Below, one piece after another: positions 50,464 to 59,611 of a DNA stretch of 64,000 nucleotides. The DNA is taken from contig NZ_AUBH01000011.1 in NCBI RefSeq assembly GCF_000429145.1, forward strand, positions 60,880 through 124,879. Reading direction: 5' to 3'. The notes under the pieces are model-generated. The model was not told the DNA's origin. It did no database searches and worked only from the letters and a program-made list of their open reading frames with translations. How positions within the stretch are numbered: the first letter of the stretch is position 1; every line of letters starts with the position of its first letter. The stretch is from Aestuariibacter salexigens DSM 15300 (GTDB lineage: Bacteria > Pseudomonadota > Gammaproteobacteria > Enterobacterales > Alteromonadaceae). The position numbers and the translations under genes were made by a program.

Positions 50464-50868
50464 ATGAGCAATCAAACCGACAACAACCTGATTGATCGTA
50501 TCGGCATCTGGACCTCTGGTCTGTGCGCCGTGCATTGCCTTGCGCTGCCCGTTTTGCTGCCAATAATGCCTATCATTGGCGCCTCAGTGTTTGCTCAGGA
50601 CTGGTTTGAACGCACGATTCTCAGTCTGTCCATGCTAATAGGTTTCTGGGCACTATTCGTCGGGTTTTTCAAATACCACCGTCAGCTTTATCCTGTTTAT
50701 TCTCTCGCCCTTGGGGGACTGGTGTACTGGAACAAAGATATTTTTGGTGAAGCCTACGAACCGTTCACCATCGCTGCAGGTGCATTTTTGATTATTGCAG
50801 CACACGTCATGAATATCCGGCTTTGCCAGTCTTGCCACGGCTGCAATGAGGCCTGCCAGAGCGCATAG
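50464..50868 (+). CDS. MerC-family four-helix membrane protein
   Basis: This is a 134-residue inner-membrane protein of the MerC mercury-transport family. Four hydrophobic helices are seen, with a cysteine pair in the first (SGLCAVHCLALPVLLP, residues about 20-24) and a Cys-rich C-terminal tail (LCQSCHGCNEACQSA). No other mer genes (merR, merT, merP, merA) are near, so mercury resistance is unlikely. A Zur-like operator just upstream suggests expression in zinc starvation. The ATG at 50464 is used; the frame extends upstream through the operator. Confidence 0.8.
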   Translation: MSNQTDNNLIDRIGIWTSGLCAVHCLALPVLLPIMPIIGASVFAQDWFERTILSLSMLIGFWALFVGFFKYHRQLYPVYSLALGGLVYWNKDIFGEAYEPFTIAAGAFLIIAAHVMNIRLCQSCHGCNEACQSA

Positions 50869-50877
50869 CCTGCCAAG

Positions 50878-51576
50878 CTACACGAGCTGAGAATCCAGAT
50901 AGGCGCGCGCCTGCAGTGGGTTGTTACTGAATACGCCATCAACGCCCCAGCTTGCCAACTGACGTAAGGTTTCGGCCCTGTCTACCGTATAAACCAATAC
51001 ACCCATGTTGCGCCGATGCGCATCTTCAACAAGAGCATGGTCGACGACGTTGATGTCAATGTGAATATTCTGCGCGCCAAGACGCTGTGCCTCGGCAGTG
51101 AAATCAAGTGGGTAATGGGCGATCAAAGCCGCGATCCGGGTCTGCGGTCGGTGTTGCTTGATCCTGAATAACCAGTGATGGTTAAACGACGACACCAGTA
51201 ACTGTTTTTCAGTAAAGCCCTGGGTCAATGCCCAGTCCAGTAATGTGCAAAATTGCCGGTGATCATGCAGACCCTTCAGTTCGAAATTCAATTCACAGCG
51301 GCCGCCAACCAGCCCAACGAGCTGTTCGACGTAGGGGATGTCCTGTCCCTCACCCGCATCCAGCTTCTTAAGCTGTTGTGGAGATAGCTGGTAGATACTT
51401 CCAGTGCCCGTTGTCGTTCTCTCCAGCCATTGGTCATGGATCACAATGAAATCGCTAGCATGTTGAAAAACGTCAAACTCAATGCCGTCGGCACCGTGAT
51501 CCAGCGCAAGCTGGAATGCTTTCATGGTATTTTCAGGAGCCAGTGCACTGACGCCTCTGTGCGCAAAGATTTTCAT
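50878..51576 (-). CDS. ugpQ: Glycerophosphodiester phosphodiesterase
   Basis: This is a cytoplasmic enzyme hydrolysing deacylated phospholipids to glycerol 3-phosphate and an alcohol. The 232-residue TIM barrel opens with AHRGVSALAPENT and GIEFDVFQHASDFIVIHD, which supply the catalytic histidines and metal-binding Glu/Asp, and has LNFELKG further on. No signal peptide is present, matching UgpQ rather than GlpQ. It overlaps the upstream transporter gene by four bases (ATGA). Confidence 0.93.
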   Translation of the reverse strand: MKIFAHRGVSALAPENTMKAFQLALDHGADGIEFDVFQHASDFIVIHDQWLERTTTGTGSIYQLSPQQLKKLDAGEGQDIPYVEQLVGLVGGRCELNFELKGLHDHRQFCTLLDWALTQGFTEKQLLVSSFNHHWLFRIKQHRPQTRIAALIAHYPLDFTAEAQRLGAQNIHIDINVVDHALVEDAHRRNMGVLVYTVDRAETLRQLASWGVDGVFSNNPLQARAYLDSQLV

Positions 51577-52496
51577 GACTGCGGACGCTGCCGGTGTGCG
51601 TTAATCGTCTCATAGACGGCAGCGGAAACGACCAGCACGCCGCCTACCAGGGTCTGCCAGGTCGGCGATTCATTCAACAGTATGACCGCAAAGATAACAC
51701 CGTAAAATGGCTGCATGCAGGCAACCAGAGAAAAGGTTTTTACTCTTAAGTATTTCAGACTGGTAGCGATCAACGCGTGAGGTAATGCGGTGAATAAAGT
51801 ACCAAGCAGACACAACATCCATAGTGTTGAGGTCGACGCGCCTTTTAGATCATCGGAGATAAACAATACCAGACAAACGCTTATCACTAATGTCTGATAA
51901 GCCATGGCTTTTGCACCACCATGGTGAGAGAAAAGCTTGCGGTGTAGCAGATTGCGTACTGAGTACAAAAATGCCGAGCCAACCCCAATAAGTACACCAA
52001 GAGTGACGTCGTTTTGTAGGGATGTACTTGGAACAATCAGATAAATGCCTATCAACACAGTGATGGCACTGGCGATATCCTGCCAGTGCAGTGTGATCTT
52101 TTCGAAAAACGGCTCCAGAAACACGGTAATAACGGGGAAGGTAAACAGCGCAATCATGCCGACTGACACCCCCGCATACTGCATGCCGGCAAAATAAGTG
52201 ATCCAGTGCACCGCCATGATCACGCCCAGCAGCAAGGCTACCCCATAGTCTTTAGTGCTTTGTAATCGTAACGAGCCGCCCGTCAGTTTAACGAAGATGA
52301 TCAGGCAAACACAGGCAAACACCGAACGAGCAAAGGTGATATCGGTGGCAGAAAGTGGAATGAGAATAGAAAACAGCCCGGTTGCGCCCAGTAGCATCAT
52401 GGTGATGTGCAGGGATACCAGGCTGCGCTTTACAGGATCCAAGGTCGCTGACAGCCTAGTCGTTAGCCATCGTTTGGAAAGTAGCCAGGTGTTCAC
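51573..52496 (-). CDS. EamA/DMT-family inner-membrane transporter
   Basis: This is a drug/metabolite exporter-type permease of 307 residues with about ten transmembrane helices and two EamA repeats (roughly 30-160 and 170-298). The start is uncertain. The GTG at 52496 overlaps the end of psd by 41 bases; a TTG at 52442 would remove the overlap but no ribosome site is obvious for either. The substrate is unknown. It lies in a leftward group rsgA-psd-eamA-ugpQ. Confidence 0.82.
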   Translation of the reverse strand: MNTWLLSKRWLTTRLSATLDPVKRSLVSLHITMMLLGATGLFSILIPLSATDITFARSVFACVCLIIFVKLTGGSLRLQSTKDYGVALLLGVIMAVHWITYFAGMQYAGVSVGMIALFTFPVITVFLEPFFEKITLHWQDIASAITVLIGIYLIVPSTSLQNDVTLGVLIGVGSAFLYSVRNLLHRKLFSHHGGAKAMAYQTLVISVCLVLFISDDLKGASTSTLWMLCLLGTLFTALPHALIATSLKYLRVKTFSLVACMQPFYGVIFAVILLNESPTWQTLVGGVLVVSAAVYETINAHRQRPQS

Positions 52497-53328
52497 CTAA
52501 TCTGGTGGTCATACCGGCCTCAACATCATTGAAGTCGATCATGCCAGGCTCGAAGCACAAAATGACGGTTGAGCCTAACTTAAACATACCCATCTCCTCT
52601 GCACGCTTTAGGGTGACAGCGTTTTCACCGTCGCGTGGATAGGTCCAGTGTTGTACTGATTTTCCAACTGGTGGCGTTACCGTACCTTCCCAGGCGGTAA
52701 CGATACTGGCTACGATGGTTGCGCCTACCAGGACCATGGCCATCTTGCCATGTTGCGTTTCAAATATGGCGACGACGCGCTCATTGCGGGCGAACAGGCC
52801 TGGCACGTTCTTGGTGGTTAGCGGGTTGACTGAAAATAACTCACCGGGCACGTACAGCATATCAGTCAGGGTGGCGTCACACGGAATGTGAATACGATGA
52901 TAGTCACGAGGGGACAGATAAATGGTGGCAAATTTGCCGTCCTTAAATGGCTCGGCGATATCGGGTCTACCGCCCAGCAATGCGGTTAGACTGTAGTCAT
53001 GTCCCTTGGCCTGGAAGACGGAATCATAGCGGATGTCGCCCGCCTGGCTGACCGTACCGTCAACCGGATGCGCGAGTTGCTCTGGGGGCACCACAACAGG
53101 GCGAATACCGGGCTTGAGTTCGCGGGTAAAAAAGTCATTAAACGTGGCGAAATCTTCTGGTTTTTCCAGTACCGCTTCGGACATATCGACATCAAAATGC
53201 TTGATAAATACCTTAATCAAGCTGGTTGTCAGCCAACCTGCCTGCGCAGAAGCCAGTCCGCCTACGGCTCGGGAAAGCAAATGTTTAGGCAGAATGTACT
53301 GGGTTTTTACCTTTAACCAATCAATCAA
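52456..53328 (-). CDS. psd: Phosphatidylserine decarboxylase proenzyme
   Basis: Psd makes phosphatidylethanolamine. The 290-residue membrane-associated proenzyme has the self-cleavage motif LGST (FKLGSTVILCFEPG) near the C-terminus, where the serine becomes the pyruvoyl group, and the conserved HPVDGTVSQAG, YLSPRDYHRIHIP and GELFSVNPLTTKNVPGLFARNERV segments. It lies 69 bp after rsgA, a frequent pairing. Confidence 0.95.
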   Translation of the reverse strand: MIDWLKVKTQYILPKHLLSRAVGGLASAQAGWLTTSLIKVFIKHFDVDMSEAVLEKPEDFATFNDFFTRELKPGIRPVVVPPEQLAHPVDGTVSQAGDIRYDSVFQAKGHDYSLTALLGGRPDIAEPFKDGKFATIYLSPRDYHRIHIPCDATLTDMLYVPGELFSVNPLTTKNVPGLFARNERVVAIFETQHGKMAMVLVGATIVASIVTAWEGTVTPPVGKSVQHWTYPRDGENAVTLKRAEEMGMFKLGSTVILCFEPGMIDFNDVEAGMTTRLGEHLATFQTMAND

Positions 53329-53397
53329 TGTAAGCTCCGGAAAAATAGTGTCGGCGCGGATTGTACCCTAAACCATGCTCAGGTGAATAACGCCTGT

Positions 53398-54426
53398 TCA
53401 TGTCGGTTTGGAATATGCTGGTCTTTTTTCGTCCATACTTTCCACAATGCGCAGATAGCTGAAGTAACGCTGCTCGTCGACATCACCGTTTTCTACCGCT
53501 TCGCGGATAATACAGCCGGGGTCGTCGATATGTTTACAGTCGCGGAATTTACAGCCGCCAAGGTAGTCTCTGAACTCTTTGAAACACCAGGTCACTCGTT
53601 CTTTGGATAAATGCCAAAGACTAAATTCGCGGATCCCAGGCGAATCGATTAAATCGCCGCCCTTGGCGAAATGTAGCAGTTTGGCACTGGTCGTGGTGTG
53701 CTGCCCCAGCCCTGAGTTGGCAGAAATTTCTCCCACAGCTTCTTCTGCTTCTGGCAGTAATTGATTCACCAAGCTGGATTTTCCGACGCCTGACTGGCCA
53801 ACGAAGATACTGATATTGTCCTTAAGCTGGGCACTTAGTTCATTGATACCTTCACCACTCTTACAACTGGTGTAAATCACCTTATAGCCTATATCCTGAT
53901 AGACCTGTAGTGCCTGCTCGACGTATGTGCGAGCATCGCTATCCAATAATTCCACTTTGTTTAACACCAGAATAGGCTGGATTTCGACATCTTCGGCAGC
54001 AACCAGATAGCGGTCGATGATATTGGTTGACAGTTCTGGTACCACAGCGCTGACAACAATGATTTGATCAATATTTGCTGCGATGGGTTTAATGCCATCA
54101 TAAAAGTCAGGACGGGTTAATACGGAATTGCGGTCGTGCACTGCCTCGATGACGCCGCCGGTCTGTTCGTCGGTGATGCCGGGTCTGAATTGTACGTGGT
54201 CGCCGCACACGACTGAATCGATTGTACGACGAATAAAACAACGGTGCACAGTGCCTTCCTGGCTCTCCACATCAGCGTGTTTGCCGAACCTGCCGACTAC
54301 CGTTCCATTCTGCATATCGCCGAGCTGAGAATCTTTTAGCTCGTCTTGTTTTGCACTTAATCGTTTGGCACGGTTTTCTGATACTTTGCGCCGCTGATTT
54401 TTTGTCAGTTTAGGTCGTTTCGCCAC
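53398..54426 (-). CDS. rsgA: Ribosome small subunit-dependent GTPase RsgA
   Basis: RsgA is a late-stage 30S assembly GTPase. The 342-residue protein has an OB-fold (about 40-110), a circularly permuted GTPase with NKVELLD (G4) before the P-loop GQSGVGKSSLVNQLLP (G1) and DSPGI (G3), and a C-terminal zinc knuckle (CKFRDCKHIDDPGC). A basic N-terminal tail (MAKRPKLTKNQRRKVSENR) is family-typical. It is divergent from orn. Confidence 0.96.
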   Translation of the reverse strand: MAKRPKLTKNQRRKVSENRAKRLSAKQDELKDSQLGDMQNGTVVGRFGKHADVESQEGTVHRCFIRRTIDSVVCGDHVQFRPGITDEQTGGVIEAVHDRNSVLTRPDFYDGIKPIAANIDQIIVVSAVVPELSTNIIDRYLVAAEDVEIQPILVLNKVELLDSDARTYVEQALQVYQDIGYKVIYTSCKSGEGINELSAQLKDNISIFVGQSGVGKSSLVNQLLPEAEEAVGEISANSGLGQHTTTSAKLLHFAKGGDLIDSPGIREFSLWHLSKERVTWCFKEFRDYLGGCKFRDCKHIDDPGCIIREAVENGDVDEQRYFSYLRIVESMDEKRPAYSKPT

Positions 54427-54547
54427 GAGTTTTGGTTGTCTTTTGCGTATTGGCGTGTGAATGACTTACATGGTACCTTCTCAAGCACATATTGGCGAAT
54501 TGAAACGGCAAATAAAACTAGCTTATGCGCTGTCAGGAGAGCGATAA

Positions 54548-55093
54548 ATGGCCATAGATAATGAAAATCTTGTGTGGATAGATATGGAGATGACCGGGCT
54601 GGATCCAGAAACCTGCGTGGTACTCGAAATCGCCAGCATAGTGACGGACAAAAATCTTAATGTTTTGGCTGAAGGTCCGGTGTTAGCTATTTATCAGCCA
54701 GACGAGATTCTCGACAATATGGACGAGTGGTGTATTAAAACCCATGGCGCAAGTGGTTTAACTGCGCGCTGCAGAGAAAGTGAGGAAACGCTGGAAAGTG
54801 CAACACAGAAAACCATCGCCTTCTTGTCACAATATGTGGAAGCAGGTAAGTCACCGCTGTGTGGCAATACCATCGGTCAGGACAGACGATTCTTGGTCAA
54901 GTATATGCCAGAACTTGAAGCGTTCTTTCACTACCGCAATGTCGATGTGAGTACCATAAAAGAGATGGCGAAGCGTTGGAAACCGGAGGTATTGAACGGC
55001 TTCACTAAAAAAGGCGTGCATCTGGCTCTTGATGATATTCGTGAATCTATTCAGGAAATGCAGTATTACCGTGAGCACGTGTTTAAAATTTGA
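54548..55093 (+). CDS. orn: Oligoribonuclease
   Basis: Orn degrades 2-5 nucleotide RNAs, including pGpG from cyclic di-GMP turnover. The 181-residue DEDDh exonuclease has Exo [13 protein letters not shown], Exo II near IGQDRRFL and Exo III with [18 protein letters not shown] ribosome site sits nine bases before the ATG. It is divergent from rsgA, the usual arrangement. Confidence 0.96.
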   Translation: MAIDNENLVWIDMEMTGLDPETCVVLEIASIVTDKNLNVLAEGPVLAIYQPDEILDNMDEWCIKTHGASGLTARCRESEETLESATQKTIAFLSQYVEAGKSPLCGNTIGQDRRFLVKYMPELEAFFHYRNVDVSTIKEMAKRWKPEVLNGFTKKGVHLALDDIRESIQEMQYYREHVFKI

Positions 55094-55134
55094 TGGCCCC
55101 ATTAGTTTGTCATTGCCGCTTGTTTAGTTTTGTA

Positions 55135-55154
55135 ATTGCCGCGGAGGCGGCAAT
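55135..55154 (+). terminator. Hairpin after orn
   Basis: ATTGCCGC (55135-55142) pairs perfectly with GCGGCAAT (55147-55154) around GGAG. There is no T-tract, so termination is only possible, not clear. Confidence 0.4.
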
Positions 55155-55188
55155 CTGCACCAATCTTCATAAAAATCAAAAATAGCGC

Positions 55189-55216
55189 TTGCGCATCAAC
55201 GATATTTTTGTAAAAT
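55189..55216 (+). promoter_or_regulatory. Promoter of tRNA-Gly array
   Basis: TTGCGC (55189-55194) and TAAAAT (55211-55216) are 16 bp apart and followed by a G+C-rich discriminator GCGCACCC, the form used by stringently controlled stable RNA promoters. A small hairpin CGCTTCA-GT-TGAAGCG (55224-55239) lies in the leader. Confidence 0.65.
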
Positions 55217-55305
55217 GCGCACCCGCTTCAGTTGAAGCGTGCAAGACCGAGCTGGGTGCCGATCATCATGGACGGGTCAACAAACACCCACAAAAAAGAA
55301 AGTAC

Positions 55306-55381
<76 letters not shown>

Positions 55382-55385
55382 AACG

Positions 55386-55445
55386 TTCACTTAAAAATTC
55401 GAGAACAGGCTGCGCAGCAGCAACTGCTTCAATTTTTACAGTGAA
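55386..55445 (+). repeat. Long hairpin in tRNA spacer 1
   Basis: TTCACT pairs with AGTGAA and the adjoining TAAAAATT (55392-55399) with AATTTTTA (55431-55438), with one bulged base; a CAG/CTG extension and an inner GCTGCGCAGC palindrome follow. It fills most of the spacer between tRNA copies 1 and 2 and is repeated in spacer 2. Confidence 0.75.
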
Positions 55446-55484
55446 TGAGCTCTTAAATGAAAGAGCAACCAAACACCACACAAT

Positions 55485-55560
<76 letters not shown>

Positions 55561-55564
55561 AACG

Positions 55565-55624
55565 TTCACTTAAAAATTCAAGAACAGGCTGCGCAGCAGC
55601 AACCGCTTCAATTTTTACAGTGAA
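55565..55624 (+). repeat. Long hairpin in tRNA spacer 2
   Basis: This is a second copy of the spacer hairpin with the same arms (TTCACT/AGTGAA, TAAAAATT 55571-55578 / AATTTTTA 55610-55617) and only a few substitutions. It could be a processing site or the end of the tRNA transcript. Confidence 0.72.
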
Positions 55625-55649
55625 TGCGCTCTAAATGTTTACTAAGACC

Positions 55650-55703
55650 CCAAGGGGTCGCGACCGGAGCGCCGGCCGGTTACGAGTCTCGTTTCCCGCT
55701 CCA
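55650..55703 (+). pseudogene. Broken third tRNA-Gly copy
   Basis: The 3' half of the same tRNA remains: CCAAGG, then GGTCGCGA with TTGG deleted, then about 20 foreign palindromic bases in place of the GTT of the T-arm, then CGAGTCTCGTTTCCCGCTCCA-type sequence identical to the intact copies through the CCA. The acceptor 5' strand, D-arm and anticodon loop are missing, so it cannot form a tRNA. Confidence 0.85.
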
Positions 55704-56147
55704 AATCTAATCAACTTTTAACGGCGAATAGAGGCCGTGCAGCAGCAACAGCTTCAATTTTTACAGTGAGTGCGCCCTTCTTCATGCGCCAAAAACCTCA
55801 TTGCCCCTCCATCTTCCAAAAATATCTAAATTTTTTGCATTCAAAATTTAAGTGAATAAATATTCAGCCTCGGAAGGGTGCAAAATCGACATGTGTTGCA
55901 CCACAAGTGATCAAAGGTTGTCTTGAAGGGGCTAAAAGCGGTCATTCTGTGATGAATGGGAATGGCTAAATGCATGATCAACTTTATAAAGTCTCTCTTT
56001 TTTACAGTTAAACGCGGATAAACTGCATGGATATTCACTAAAATTAGTCAAACTGTCCTAATTTCTCGTATTTTTGCCTTGATAACGGCACAAAATGTGC
56101 TGAGTATTATGATGTGAGGAAAGCACACATCATTCTCAGGAGCACAT
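55704..56147. other. Intergenic region between tRNA array and large receptor
   Basis: The first 75 bp are a decayed third copy of the tRNA spacer: the 3' hairpin arm (AATTTTTACAGTGA) survives, the 5' arm does not. Beyond it the sequence is A+T-rich and holds an ARG-box-like palindrome (55851-55868) and the palindrome GCACA-AAA-TGTGC (56088-56100) just before a TATTAT element (56105-56110). No gene was seen. Confidence 0.65.
55851..55868. promoter_or_regulatory. ARG-box-like palindrome
   Basis: The core TGAATAAATATTCA (55853-55866) matches the ArgR consensus TGAAT-W4-ATTCA at all positions. A half site ATTCA lies at 55839-55843. It is about 280 bp before the large receptor's start codon, which is far for a simple repressor site. 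Confidence 0.4.
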
Positions 56148-59100
56148 ATGAATAAATATAAACCCCATGCTTGGAAGCTCTCAGCCATTGGTCTGGCTGT
56201 CGCTTCGACTTTTGCTGCAGGCCCCCTGCAGGCACAGGAACAAGCAGCTGAAGAAGAAAGCGTAGAGCGTGTCGTTGTTACAGGTTCGCGCATCGCACGT
56301 GACGCAAACCTGGCCGCACCCTCTCCGGTACAGTCGGTTAGCGCTGAAGATATTCAGGCGTCCGGTGAGTTTTCAATTACCGACGTGGTAAACGATATTC
56401 CTGCCTTGTTCTCTTCTACGACGGCGGAAAGCTCCGTGGATGATGGCGCAGCTGTGGGAACCAACGTATTAAACCTGCGTGGATTAGGCGCCGCACGTAC
56501 CCTGACTTTGGTAAACGGTCGTCGTCACGTTGGCGGGGTTCAAGGCTCTGCTGCAGTTGATGTAGGCTCCATTCCACTCAAACTGATCAAGTCAGTTGAA
56601 GTGCTCACCGGTGGTGCATCAGCCGTTTATGGTGCAGACGCTGTAACCGGTGTGGTTAACTTCATTATGAAAGATGACTTTGAGGGTTTCGAATTCGATG
56701 CGATGGTCGGCTCGTCTTCAGAAGGTGATGCCGAACAGTACACTCTGTCTGCTGTGTATGGCGTGAACTTCGACGATGACAAGGGCAATATCGCTATCGC
56801 TGCTGAGTACCAAAAGGATGAGGGGCTGCAGGTTTATGAGCGTGAAAATGGATTAGCGATCGGCTCTGCTCGTGACTGGACTAACCCGGCGCTTCGTTTT
56901 CAGCAGGGTGATATAGGTGCATCAACACCGAACCTTTCGCAGTTCTACAATTACGGTAATACCGGGCTGTTTAACTTCGGCTTGTCGATCCCAAGCGTAG
57001 ATGATTTCATTGCCGACTACACGGCAACCTTTGGTACCGCGCCGAACCTGACCGCAGAAGAGCTGGCGTTATTCGAACGTGCTGCAACAGCGGCACCAAG
57101 TGCGGTACTGCCATACAGAACCTTCCCATTTACGTCAGGGTACGGTTATATCATTCCCGGTAACCCATATTCGTTTGCAGGCTTTGATCCTGAGACAAAC
57201 ATCGACCTTGATGGCAACGGCGTGCCAGACTGTCTGGATTCCTTCTCCGGCTATAACTCAGTATTTGGTGCCGCCTCTTTCGGTGTTTTGGGTGGCTGCT
57301 GGAACGTAACCGAAAATGGTACCTATCGTCCTATTCGCGATGGTCTGGTGTCAGGTAACTTCCAGGGCTTCGGCGGTGATTCATACAATACACTGCAGCA
57401 GCAGAATGGCTACATCATTCAGCCTAATGAAAAGCTGGCGCTAAACCTGATCAGTAGCTATGACGTGACTGACAGCATGACGGCGTTTGCTGAATTTAAG
57501 TGGGTAATGCAGGAAGCACAGAACGAATCTCAACCTACTTCGTACTGGGACCTCCTGTTTGGTGCAGCAGACAACCCGTTCCTGCCTGCGTTCATCCAGC
57601 CGCTGGCAAACCAGATTGGCGGTGTTGCGATCACGGTAGACCCGATTGGCATCGGTGCAGGTACGATAAAGCAAGAACGTGAAACCATTCGCGGCGTTGT
57701 CGGTATTGAGGGATATCTGGATAACGACTGGGAATATGAACTGAGCGTTAACTACGGTCGGTTTGTGCGTGAAGGTAAAGGTAATGAAAACCTGATTATC
57801 GCCGACCGTTTCTTCTCTGCCATCGATGCTGTCGTTAATCCTTCAACAGGTGCGGCAGACTGTCGTGTTAACGTTGACCCTACTGTTGGCCAGATCACGA
57901 CGCCGTTCGATATTCCGGTTTATGACCCAGGTTACTACTCATTTACACCGGGTGACGGCAGCTGTGTTCCATTAAACATCTGGGCAGGAAAAACCGGTAT
58001 CACTCAGGAAGCGGTAGATTGGGTCACGGCTGACAGCCGCTCCAAGATTGAGATAGAACAGTTCGTGATCAGTGGCTCTATTGCCGGTGATACGGCAGAT
58101 TGGTTTGAACTGCCATATGGTCCAATCCTGTTTGCGTTTGGTGGTGAGTATCGTGATGAATCTTCAGACGCGACCTTCGATGACTGGCAGTTAGGCGTTA
58201 TCCCAGACGGTGCAGCAGTACCTGCCGGCACACTGGTTTCTGATCACTCAGCAAACAATTCACTGGTATTCCAGCCTATCATCAAGACTGCGAATGAGAC
58301 CGGTAGCTTTGATGTTATGGAAGCGTTTGTTGAAGCATCTGTGCCACTCATCGAGGGAGAAACCATGGCAGAGGAGCTCACCCTCGATTTGGCCGCGCGT
58401 TTCTCTGATTACTCGACGGTTGGTGATACTACAACCTGGCGTGCCAACGTGATCTACGCGCCGTTCGAAGACCTGCGTTTCCGTTACTCAGTGTCGCAAG
58501 CCGTGCGTGCACCTAACGTCAACGAGCTGTTTGGTCCTCAGGTAGGTACCACATTCCGCCCGATCGACCCTTGTAACGTGAGCGTGATCAACGGTATCGC
58601 CCAGAATGACCCCAGTGCAGCTGCCCAGCAGCAGGCTAACTGTGTGGCAGACTTCCAGTCGTTTGGGCTGGATCCGTTTGATGCGGAAGGTAACTATGTC
58701 TACACCGACCCCCTGTCTGCTGCTTTCCCAGGTGTGACAGGTGGTAACCCAGATCTGATCGAAGAAACGGCAGATACTACTACCATAGGTTTCGTCTGGA
58801 CACCGGGTGGTTTTGACGGCTTCAATCTGACTATCGACTACTGGAGCATTGAAATCGAAGATGCGATTTCAACCGTATCTTCGGATGACATTGTAAACGG
58901 CTGTTATAGCGGTCCAACGCTGAATGAAAACTTCTGTCAGTTGTTTACGCGTAACACCAACTCAAGCTCTGCACAGTTCGGTGGCCTTAACTTCCTACGT
59001 TCAACAGACGTTAACTTCGCACGTCTGGAAACCACGGGTTATGACTTCTCTGCCAGCTATGACTTCAGCATTGAAGCCCATGATTTCAGTGTGGAAGTGT

Positions 59101-59504
59101 CTGGTACTAAGGTGAATGAAATTGACCAGTTCACCAACCCACTGGATCCGACAGATCTGAACCCAGAGCTTAAAGAAGTGAACCGTCCGGAGTGGGCAGG
59201 TAACATCTTCCTGACCTGGTCATTCGAAGACATTCGTATCGGTTGGCAGTCTCAATATATGAGCGAACAGCTTGTATCGTTTGTTGAGATTGAAGAATTC
59301 AACCGTGGTGAATTCGACGACAGCGTGATGATGGATGCATTCTGGCAGCACGATTTGAACCTGAGCTACACCATCGATGAAAATACATCAGTGTATGCGG
59401 GTATCAATAACGTGACAGATGAAGAACCCTTCATCACCAACTTTGCGTATCCAGCAAGTCCGCGCGGCCGCTTTATTTTCGCCGGCGTAGACATGCGCTT
59501 CTAA
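56148..59504 (+). CDS. Large TonB-dependent receptor
   Basis: This is an outer-membrane active transporter of 1118 residues, much longer than siderophore receptors. It has a signal peptide to about residue 29 (AGPLQAQ), a TonB-box-like ERVVVTGSRIAR, a plug (about 55-175, with LRGLGAARTLTLVNGRRHVGG and GGASAVYGADAVTGVVNFIMK), and a barrel with long loops ending DMRF. The size and NxxGxRH plug motif are typical of receptors for peptides, sugars or other organic nutrients; no Fur site is seen. AGGAG (56138-56142) precedes the ATG by five bases. The substrate is unknown; no utilisation genes are adjacent. Confidence 0.88.
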   Translation: MNKYKPHAWKLSAIGLAVASTFAAGPLQAQEQAAEEESVERVVVTGSRIARDANLAAPSPVQSVSAEDIQASGEFSITDVVNDIPALFSSTTAESSVDDGAAVGTNVLNLRGLGAARTLTLVNGRRHVGGVQGSAAVDVGSIPLKLIKSVEVLTGGASAVYGADAVTGVVNFIMKDDFEGFEFDAMVGSSSEGDAEQYTLSAVYGVNFDDDKGNIAIAAEYQKDEGLQVYERENGLAIGSARDWTNPALRFQQGDIGASTPNLSQFYNYGNTGLFNFGLSIPSVDDFIADYTATFGTAPNLTAEELALFERAATAAPSAVLPYRTFPFTSGYGYIIPGNPYSFAGFDPETNIDLDGNGVPDCLDSFSGYNSVFGAASFGVLGGCWNVTENGTYRPIRDGLVSGNFQGFGGDSYNTLQQQNGYIIQPNEKLALNLISSYDVTDSMTAFAEFKWVMQEAQNESQPTSYWDLLFGAADNPFLPAFIQPLANQIGGVAITVDPIGIGAGTIKQERETIRGVVGIEGYLDNDWEYELSVNYGRFVREGKGNENLIIADRFFSAIDAVVNPSTGAADCRVNVDPTVGQITTPFDIPVYDPGYYSFTPGDGSCVPLNIWAGKTGITQEAVDWVTADSRSKIEIEQFVISGSIAGDTADWFELPYGPILFAFGGEYRDESSDATFDDWQLGVIPDGAAVPAGTLVSDHSANNSLVFQPIIKTANETGSFDVMEAFVEASVPLIEGETMAEELTLDLAARFSDYSTVGDTTTWRANVIYAPFEDLRFRYSVSQAVRAPNVNELFGPQVGTTFRPIDPCNVSVINGIAQNDPSAAAQQQANCVADFQSFGLDPFDAEGNYVYTDPLSAAFPGVTGGNPDLIEETADTTTIGFVWTPGGFDGFNLTIDYWSIEIEDAISTVSSDDIVNGCYSGPTLNENFCQLFTRNTNSSSAQFGGLNFLRSTDVNFARLETTGYDFSASYDFSIEAHDFSVEVSGTKVNEIDQFTNPLDPTDLNPELKEVNRPEWAGNIFLTWSFEDIRIGWQSQYMSEQLVSFVEIEEFNRGEFDDSVMMDAFWQHDLNLSYTIDENTSVYAGINNVTDEEPFITNFAYPASPRGRFIFAGVDMRF

Positions 59505-59523
59505 GTATTTTCGTAAGTTAAGC

Positions 59524-59551
59524 AAAGCCCCGATATTCTCGGGGCTTTTTT
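59524..59551 (+). terminator. Intrinsic terminator of large receptor
   Basis: AAAGCCCCGA (59524-59533) pairs perfectly with TCGGGGCTTT (59539-59548) around a five-base loop, followed by TTT. Confidence 0.93.
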
Positions 59552-59611
59552 GTTGCTTCAACGGCACTGATCCTCTACAGTAATCTGGTCTAACCAGTTG
59601 GGGGTGAATTG

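Noticed and set aside
50464..50868. Mercury-resistance determinant
   Set aside because: Only a MerC-family protein is present, without merR, merT, merP or merA, and the operator is Zur-like.
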